Below are positions 57,491 through 64,000 of a stretch of 64,000 nucleotides of DNA, in pieces. A program made the position numbers and the translations under genes. A model generated the notes under the pieces. The model was given only the letters and a program-made list of their open reading frames with translations, ran no database searches and was not told the origin of the DNA. The stretch is from Hygrocybe punicea (lineage: Eukaryota; Basidiomycota; Agaricomycetes; Agaricales; Hygrophoraceae), in assembly GCA_963556145.1 (NCBI GenBank), contig OY744461.1, positions 3,782,001 to 3,846,000 on the forward strand, written 5' to 3'. Position 1 is the first letter of the stretch. Every line of letters starts with the position of its first letter.

Positions 57491-57975
57491 ACTCCCGCTG
57501 GTTTTTGTCTTGAAAAAGGATGGGAAGTCCCTTCGCATTGTACATGATCTACAGCCCCTTAACGTTATCACAATCTGTAATCCCGCTATACTGCCTATGA
57601 CTGAGCACCTGGTCAAGGCCTTTGGAGGCCACTCTTGCTACACCTCTTTCAACCTCTTCATCTCTTTCAACCAACGCCTTGCTACACCTCTTTCAACCTC
57701 TTCATCTCTTTCAACCAACGCCTTGCTACACCTCTTTCAACCTCTTCATCTCTTTCAACCAACGCCTTGCTACACCTCTTTCAACCTCTTCATCTCTTTC
57801 AACCAACGCCTCATCTATCCCTCATCTCGGGACTATATGACATTCCAATCCCCACTTGGAACACTTTGACTTACGTGGATCACTATTGGATACACTAATT
57901 CTCCTCAGATCTTACATGGTGACTCCATATACATTCTCCGTGACAAGATCCCACACCTTGCAGTAGACCTAGTTG
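57491..57975 (+). pseudogene. Gypsy RT, second part, with internal minisatellite
   Basis: Reads SRWFLSLKKDGKSLRIVHDLQPLN... is recognisable as RT (here cut to short phrases: KKDGKSLRIVHDLQPLN, AFGGHSCYTSF), then the 44-bp tandem repeat, then RLIYPSSRDYMTFQSPLGT and, in another frame, ILHGDSIYILRDKIPHL. Homology ends near 57975. Confidence 0.82.
57634..57809 (+). repeat. 44-bp minisatellite inside RT, four copies
   Basis: Four exact tandem copies of a 44-bp unit starting CTTGCTACACCTCTTTC at 57634, 57678, 57722 and 57766. 44 is not a multiple of three, so the frame cycles. The unit itself is RT coding sequence, so it arose by local duplication. Confidence 0.97.
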
Positions 57976-57984
57976 TTTTGGTTA

Positions 57985-58480
57985 ACCCAATCACAGTTAG
58001 AGCTGCCATTCGGTAGGTACACATAGCACAGTTATTGCTGCGGGGGTAGGTTGACCCAAATGACAGCTCTTACTGTGGAAATGTGTTGGGGTTGACCCAG
58101 GTACAGCTCTTCCTGGTAAATGGCTACTGGGTAGGTCAACCTGCTGTCAGCTCTGCCATGGGATGGGTTAACCTGGAACAGCTATTGTTGGATATATGGG
58201 TTGACCCAGGGCTAGCCGTTCATGCAATGTAGGTTGACCTGGCTTCAGCTGTTGTTGCAGGACTGGGTTGACCGTGGTCCAGCTCAGGCTGCAGGATTGG
58301 GTTGACCTGGGTCCAGCTCTTGCTGTGGGATCAGATTGACCAGGGTCCAGCTATTGCTGCAGCACTGGGTTGACCTAGGTCCAGCGCTTGCTGCAGGGTA
58401 GGTTGACCTGGGTCCAGCTATTGCTGCAGGATCAGGTTGACCTAGGGGCAGCCATTGCTGCAATGCTGGCCTATGTTGGT
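57985..58480 (+). repeat. ~36-bp degenerate tandem repeat
   Basis: About twelve to thirteen imperfect units of the form GGGTTGACCTGGGTCCAGCT followed by a variable TTGCTGCAGG-like half. Confidence 0.85.
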
Positions 58481-58519
58481 CCACAGGATTGAGCCACATA
58501 CCAGTCTTCCAGCACATAT

Positions 58520-59328
58520 TTACAGCTGTTTGGGTAATTGTTGTCAGTAACTCAGCTTTTTTCAATCAATTAAGAAATTTGGACTTGGTAGAAATTTGAG
58601 TGCTCTATTTTGTATCTCATGAAGTACTGCATGGATTGAGATGGTTATGGAGGGAAAGTTGTATTAATTATTGAGGGCTATCTACTCCTCTAATTACATT
58701 TGGACAATATTTGAACTGTGGTGAGTTATGGATGAAACAAAAGGTAAACTAGTGCTTTGTGACACTCAAAATGATATTGTTAAATGATGGCATCAAATGA
58801 GCTCCTATGAAGAAGATTGTAGGGAGGAAATTGTTCGGTTTTTCAAGGGCTAGAAGTGCATATACCGTGTTTTTCTTCTTTGAGCCAACATGTATGATTC
58901 TTGTGATATTTTGATCACAATGTAGCTAAATGTAGTCCAGCTGTAATGTTGGCTTAAAGAACAAAAGAAAACGAAAAACACGGTATATGTACTTCTAGCC
59001 CTTGAAAAACTGAACAATTTCCTCCCTACAATCTTCTTCATAGGAGCTCATTTTATGCCATCATTTAACAATATCATTTTGAGTGTCACAAAGCACTAGT
59101 TTACCTTTTGTTTCATCCATAACTCACCATAGTTCAAATATTGTCCAAATGTAATTAGAGGAGTAGATAGCCCTCAATAAATAGTACAACTTTCCCTCCA
59201 TAACCATCTCAATCCATGCAGTACTTCATGAGATACAAAATAGAGCACTCAAATTTCTACCAAGTCCAAATTTCTTAATTGATTGAAAAAAGCTGAGTTA
59301 CTGACAACAATTACCCAAACAGCTGTAA
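58520..59328. repeat. Long inverted repeat (foldback element)
   Basis: Arms of about 370-380 bp, nearly identical, around a ~55-nt centre (about 58893-58945). Outer end TTACAGCTGTTTGGG, inner end near GTATATGCACTTC/ACCGTGTTTTTC. No coding capacity and no target duplication recognised. Confidence 0.9.
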
Positions 59329-59944
59329 TGTTGACAACATTGACAGAGCTCACAACAGCTGAAGCCATTGTTTATTGAGAAACTGCCATCTAAATAATTA
59401 GAATGTCTCTGTTTGTATATCACACATATGTCCCATGTAATATAATTTGACATTCAATTATTACATGCAAAGGCAATGACAAAATTACAAAATTCTTCTT
59501 TTGCAAATGCACAATATCTCATCCTTAGCCTCAGCTCTTATACACAATGACAATCTATACCAAAATCAGAACCTACCCCACTGGGAATATTGTGCTTTTT
59601 TATTTAATCTTACTCAATTCCCAAATTGAATCCATATAACCTCACTACTCCTTAACATGGAAATCTAAATTTAATGACTATTCTATCCAAATACATAATT
59701 AAAGTACCAAGGGCATGAGACAGGTGGGAGCAAGGTAGGTGGGTGTGGAGTGAGAGGAAGGTGGCAGTGGCAGTGGAAGGTGGCAGTGGGAGTGGGAGAG
59801 AGGGTAAGGAGGGAGGGGAGGAGGGAAGGGCAGCAGGGAGAGGGAGAGGGAGAGGGAGAGCAGGGCATTCAGCAAGATATTACCAACTGACTTGGGATGC
59901 CTAAAAATGAGATTGCCCAACTGACTTGAAAATAGCTGAATCAG
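59329..59944. other. AT-rich DNA and a purine tract, no gene
   Basis: AT-rich DNA to about 59700, then a GA/GGT-rich tract (59745-59870) containing a GGGAGA hexamer run. Confidence 0.6.
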
Positions 59945-59947
59945 GCT

Positions 59948-60570
59948 GAGATATATTCTGGGTCAACTGGGATGGTCCAGGCTGATGTTCTCAGGATATA
60001 TCCTGGGCCAACTGGAATGGTTCAGGCTGATGTTCCCAGGATATATCCTGGCCCAATTGACATGGTTCAGGCTGAATTTCTCAGGATATATTCTGGCCCA
60101 ACTGGGATGGTTCAGGCTGATGTTTCCAGGATATATCCTGGGCAAACTGAGATGGTCCAGGCTGGTGCTGTCAGGATATATACTGGCCCAACTAAGATGG
60201 TTCAGGCTGAATTTCTCAGGATATATCCTGTGCCAACTGACATGGTTCAGGCTGATGTTCGCAGAATATATCCTGGCCCAACTGACATGGTCCAGGCTGA
60301 TGTTCCCAGGATATATCCTGTTCCAACTGACATGGTCCAAGCTGATTTTCTCAGGATATATCCTGGCCCAACTAACATGGTCTAGGCTGATTTCCCAGGA
60401 TATATCCTCAGCCAACTGACATGGTCCAGGCTAATTTTCTTAAGATATACCCTGGTCCCACTGACATGGTTTAGGTTGATTTTCTCAGGACACCCAACTG
60501 GGATGGTCTAGGCTGATGTTATCAGGATATCTCCTGGACCAACTAGGATAGTCTTGGCTGAAGCTAACCT
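59948..60570 (+). repeat. 45-bp minisatellite, about 14 units, each with a palindrome
   Basis: Units of 45 bp (two end units altered), of the form CAGGATATATCCTGG, CCAACTGACATGGT, CCAGGCTGATGTTCC. The CCAGGATATATCCTGG core is a perfect 16-bp palindrome. Because 45 is a multiple of three, frames stay open on both strands and encode 15-residue repeats; I do not call these genes. Confidence 0.93.
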
Positions 60571-62240
60571 TCCCAATTATAACATTTCTGTTGAAGATTA
60601 TCTTTTGGTTTATGTTCTTAATTTACTCTTTATTGTCTGCTATTCGTAAAACAAAGGTAGCATCACTGTGTATTCTTCACAAAGTATCATATACTTCAAC
60701 AGATAATTTACAAGTTCCATATTTCATATCACCATTCTCATTACATTCAAAGAATGATAGAACTTCTATTTTTGGTTATTACTTGTAGAGCACTTATTGC
60801 TATTTGTAATTATTTTGGCACATGTAACATAATCACAAATTTATCATGTTTCAATTGTAACTCCTTTGAGCAGAATCAGATGATTAGTTCGGCAAAATTG
60901 ACATTTCAATTTCTAGATGCTAATAATACAAATGAAATAATTTGTTTGATATATATTCAGTTTGGCTTATAAATAACTAAAATCAACATGTGGATTTTTG
61001 TGCATTTGTTATGTCTGTGAGAAGAGAAATAGATGTTTTGTTTAGTCAATGGTATATATCTTGAGGTGCTACAATCAAATGTATAACATTCTAGGACCTC
61101 TATAATGTTTTGAAGCTGCTGTAGTGATAGGTAATAATATAAATTGCTTAAAGGCTATGTACAGGTCATTGGATTGTTATAAAACATGTCCTAGCATCTC
61201 AAGATATATTGTGTTGACTATCTAAAAGTTCTATTGCTATTTTCAGAACATTTTCAAATCCATAAAAATCCACATATGAAATTTATGCATGTATAAGCCA
61301 AACTGGGTATACTGTGGTCAGTCAGGTACTTGGTCACACCTGGTACCTGGTCAATGTCAAATTTTGCATCCAGCATGTTGTTACTGTCTTCACTGCAGTT
61401 GGCCATGATTAAACATATGTCTATCTATGATATGGCCACAATAGTGATAGTTATAACTCATAAGAATATTATGCACAACTGTCATTCTTTCCAACAAGTG
61501 CCCACTTGCATAAAAACACAGGTAGTTGAACTTGAAAGGCATCAAGTACCATAGTTTGGGTTAATAGAATCATAAATTTGGATTTCATACATAAGAAGAG
61601 ATATAGTAGAATAGATTTTACTGCAGCATAAGGTTGAAATGTTACTGTATTTTATAGCATAGCAGGTATGACCAACTTCCTGGTCAGGGTCAAAAATGGA
61701 CACTCCTGTATTATTTTCACTCCTGCAGGATTTTTAGCCTTGTAACTATCATTCAAATTATATAGATATCTTCCTGAGAACAATGTCTATCACCTTGAAA
61801 AGATAGTTTATGAATATCTTTGAAGTTGTGGGAGAATTCCACCAAAACATTTAGTGTGACCAAGTAGTGGATCATACACAGTATATAGCACAAATTGTTT
61901 ACCAGCATCTGGGAATTAGAATGTACTACAATTTTTTCTATCCAATCATCTGATTCTGCTCAAAACAAAGGAGTTAAAATTGAAATGTTGAAAACATCAA
62001 AATTATGTGATGATTTCACATGGCCAAAATAACTGCAAACAGCAATAAGTTGTGTGCCTTGTCTAAAATATAGCCCCTGCTCATTTACCATCTTCTTAAC
62101 CCATATACATTTTAGACTATTGTCTAATTTCTGATATTAGTGTTTTTATTGACCATATCCACCAAAAATCACTTACAATTTTTCATCAGATGGAATTTTC
62201 TGAAACACTGACTTTACCTCTAGCTGCATTTTTATCCATT
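60571..62240. other. AT-rich DNA with nested inverted repeats
   Basis: About 60793-60890 pairs with 61943-62048 (imperfect, ~100 bp). Inside it 60958-61010 pairs with about 61262-61310, and 61048-61070 with about 61190-61215. This looks like an old foldback element of about 1.25 kb. No gene seen. Confidence 0.55.
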
Positions 62241-62242
62241 TT

Positions 62243-62623
62243 TCATGTTCTGACCATCTCATGAATTTGAGTTCCCAATCCAGTACAAGTAGGACAATTT
62301 AACAAGTCCTCCTTTGCACCATCCTTTTTCCAAAACAATATTAGCAGTTTGTGGTAGAGACATATTTCTTGTAGTGGCCTTGAGAATTGTCTGAATTTCC
62401 TCAGTAGCCCAGGCAATTGTTCAGTATGTGGTAGATTAGAGGGTGAGAGTGGGTAAGAGAGATCAGAGAGATCAGAGAGGCTTGAATGAACTTCAGAAAG
62501 TTGAAACAGGGTTTGTGCAAGATTTGTGCAAGATTGCTTTTGTAGTAACTCAGACTTGGAGTAAACTAAGAGATGCACATCAAGAATCAGATGTTTAAGA
62601 TCATGTGATTGGAAATCAGCCAC
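62243..62623 (-). CDS. Unrecognised 126-residue open frame
   Basis: ATG to stop on the minus strand, Leu/Ser-rich, with a tandem SDLSDLS caused by a repeated GATCAGAGA in DNA and CPTC near the end. No family seen, no intron, no promoter sign, and AT-rich non-coding surroundings. It may be chance. Confidence 0.15.
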   Translation of the reverse strand: MADFQSHDLKHLILDVHLLVYSKSELLQKQSCTNLAQTLFQLSEVHSSLSDLSDLSYPLSPSNLPHTEQLPGLLRKFRQFSRPLQEICLYHKLLILFWKKDGAKEDLLNCPTCTGLGTQIHEMVRT

Positions 62624-62959
62624 ATATTAAATCACATGTATAAGATCATGTGATTGTTCAGTTTCATTTAAAAACCCCGAAACCTTCATGTTTGGCCCCA
62701 AGTGCTCTTCCACTTCCAGTCCACTCACCCTGGTAGAGAGAGCCGAATTTCTCTGCTTGATGCTAGGGCACCAAAGTCCTAGTTTGGGTGCAGCCTCTGG
62801 ATAGTTGTGAGCATTCAATTCTAGCCTTGACTGTCACCAGTGAGGAGGGTGGCCTCTCCACTATTCCTTGGGCATGGGCCTGGGGTGGGTGACTTTAAAG
62901 GTCCTAGTATACATAGTCCTGTAGTTTTAATTTTATTCTTGAGGAGCCTTGTCTATTTA

Positions 62960-63760
62960 AACTTATTATAAGGGAAAGTTATTGAGCCCATACTTTAATT
63001 CATGCAGTGGCATGATGGCATTCCATGCATTTTTTGATGTTGGCGGCATTGGTCCCACACCCAGTAAGATGGCTACATACCTTGCGAAGCTGGCAGATGC
63101 ATCAATTGATGCAGTGGCATGTTTCACGAGGTCCCTACTGGTGCGGCCATTCTCATCGTTGGGGCCATGATCATCATGGTTTGGCATTGCTGGGGCCGTC
63201 ACCGTCATCGTTGTGCCATGTTGGGTGTTAGTGGGGCCGCTGTCGTCATTGGGCATTGGCTGGGGGCCCATTATGGCATTGGTGGGGCTGTTACCATTGT
63301 TGTTGGGCATTGGCAGTCCTGTTGGGTGTGGCTTGGGTGTTGTTGGAACCGCAGTCATCATTGAGGGCCCCTTTGGGCATTGGTGGGGCTGTCGTCATCA
63401 TCATTGGGCGTTGGTGTCCCTTTGGCATTGGTGGGGCATTGGTGGCCCTGTTGGGTGTGGCTTGGGTGTTGTTGGGGCCGCTGTCGTTGTTGGGGGCCTT
63501 TGTGAGGCTGTCACCATCGTTGTTGGGCATTGGCAGCTTTGGGGCATTGGTGGGGCATTGGTGGCCCTGTGGGGTGTGGCTTGGGCAGTGTTGAGGCCAC
63601 CGTCTTCATTAGGGCATTAGTGGGGCTGTCGTCATCATGGTTGGGTGTTGGCTGCCCTGTTGGGCATGGTGAGGCCGTCATCATTGTTGTTGGGTGTTGG
63701 CTGCCCTGTTGGTGTTGGCGGGGCCATTGTCGTCATTGTTGGGCTCTGTGGTCCTCATGG
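62960..63760 (+). repeat. G/T-rich degenerate repeat block
   Basis: From about 63030 the sequence repeats phrases such as GTTGGGCATTGG, TGGGGCTGTCGTCATC and CCTGTTGGGTGTGGCTTGG in units of roughly 60-130 bp. Open frames here on both strands follow from this composition. 63760-64000 is C/T-rich and also shows no gene. Confidence 0.7.
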
Positions 63761-64000
63761 TCCCATTCTGCCATCCCGGTCATCCTCGTTTCCATCGTGC
63801 CCATGCTCGTGCCCATGCCCACCATCCTCGTCTTCATTGCCCCTGCCCATTGTTGTCTTCCTGTTGTCATGGTTCCTAGTTCCCATTGTCGTATTCCCCT
63901 TTCGCACCGTTGTCACGTTCATTCGTTTACCCTGTCATCCACATTCCAGTCATCCTGGTTGTCCCTGTTCTGGGCTGTGTCCACCATCTCCTTGTCACCT

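Larger units (their letters stand above)
52424..57980 (+). mobile_element. Ty3/Gypsy retrotransposon, plus strand, truncated at 3' end
   Basis: Begins with the last 70 bp of a 5' LTR (52424-52493, ends CACTACA), then TC and the primer binding site TGGAGCCCACCATGAGG (52496-52512). Gag, protease and the first half of RT follow. RT is interrupted by a ~1.45 kb AT-rich insert (about 56045-57490) and by a local minisatellite. Homology fades near 57980, before RNase H and integrase; no 3' LTR is in the window. The first part of its 5' LTR is probably at 31032-32957. Confidence 0.82.

Noticed and set aside
57634..57809. Possible CRISPR-like array
   Set aside because: Repeats are directly adjacent with no spacers, and the unit is RT coding sequence in a eukaryote.
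59963..60419. Three 137-150-codon frames with 15-residue repeats
   Set aside because: A consequence of a 45-bp tandem repeat; codon patterns are equally open on both strands and no start context or intron supports a gene.
63119..63620. Trp/Gly-rich frames near the right edge
   Set aside because: Open because of the G/T-rich repeat; no domain and no start context.

Overview
The window looks like nuclear DNA of a mushroom-forming basidiomycete (Agaricomycetes). Introns are short (about 50-60 nt) with GT..AG ends, genes have many small exons, a cytochrome P450 and a lineage-typical multi-pass membrane family are present, and the mobile elements (Helitron, hAT, pogo, Ty3/Gypsy, solo LTRs, MITEs) are those of this group. 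I saw no tRNA, rRNA or CRISPR.

Layout. 1-2,140: a small fragmentary gene, low-complexity DNA and a promoter-bearing dispersed repeat. 2,142-6,386: a pogo-type transposon with matching ends, broken by stop codons and by a 1.65 kb solo LTR (3,192-4,845). 7,032-11,449: the first host segment, a multi-pass membrane gene (minus) and an intact 10-exon cytochrome P450 (plus) with start codons 178 bp apart. 12,360-12,742: a MITE. 12,968-19,595: a complete DNA transposon with ~220 bp inverted ends and an unbroken six-exon gene for a 1,737-residue protein (zinc finger, RNase H-like core, C-terminal PHD-like finger). 20,334-27,139: the second host segment, two more members of the membrane family either side of an epoxide-hydrolase-like gene.

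28,750-58,000 is a pile of nested elements. The inferred order is: a repeat-borne gene (30,386) was hit by a Gypsy element (5' LTR from 31,032, body from 52,424). A second, minus-strand Gypsy (32,958-52,423) landed in that LTR. An hAT element (45,256-48,514) and a non-autonomous LTR element (33,407-43,373) landed in the second Gypsy. A Helitron (33,573-40,326) then landed in an LTR of the non-autonomous element. An unfilled copy of the Helitron target lies at 43,298/43,299. Many coding breaks in this pile and in pogo are TGA where the family normally has arginine, which fits CGA to TGA decay at CpG.

58,000-64,000 holds no convincing gene: ~36 bp and 45 bp tandem repeats, an 809 bp inverted repeat, AT-rich DNA with nested inverted repeats, and a G/T-rich degenerate repeat block.

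How the parts relate: the host genes suggest oxidative/detoxification metabolism (P450, epoxide hydrolase) beside a locally duplicated membrane family, but no common pathway can be shown. Everything else is transposon biology. The element at 12,968-19,595 is the best candidate for something active and poorly described.
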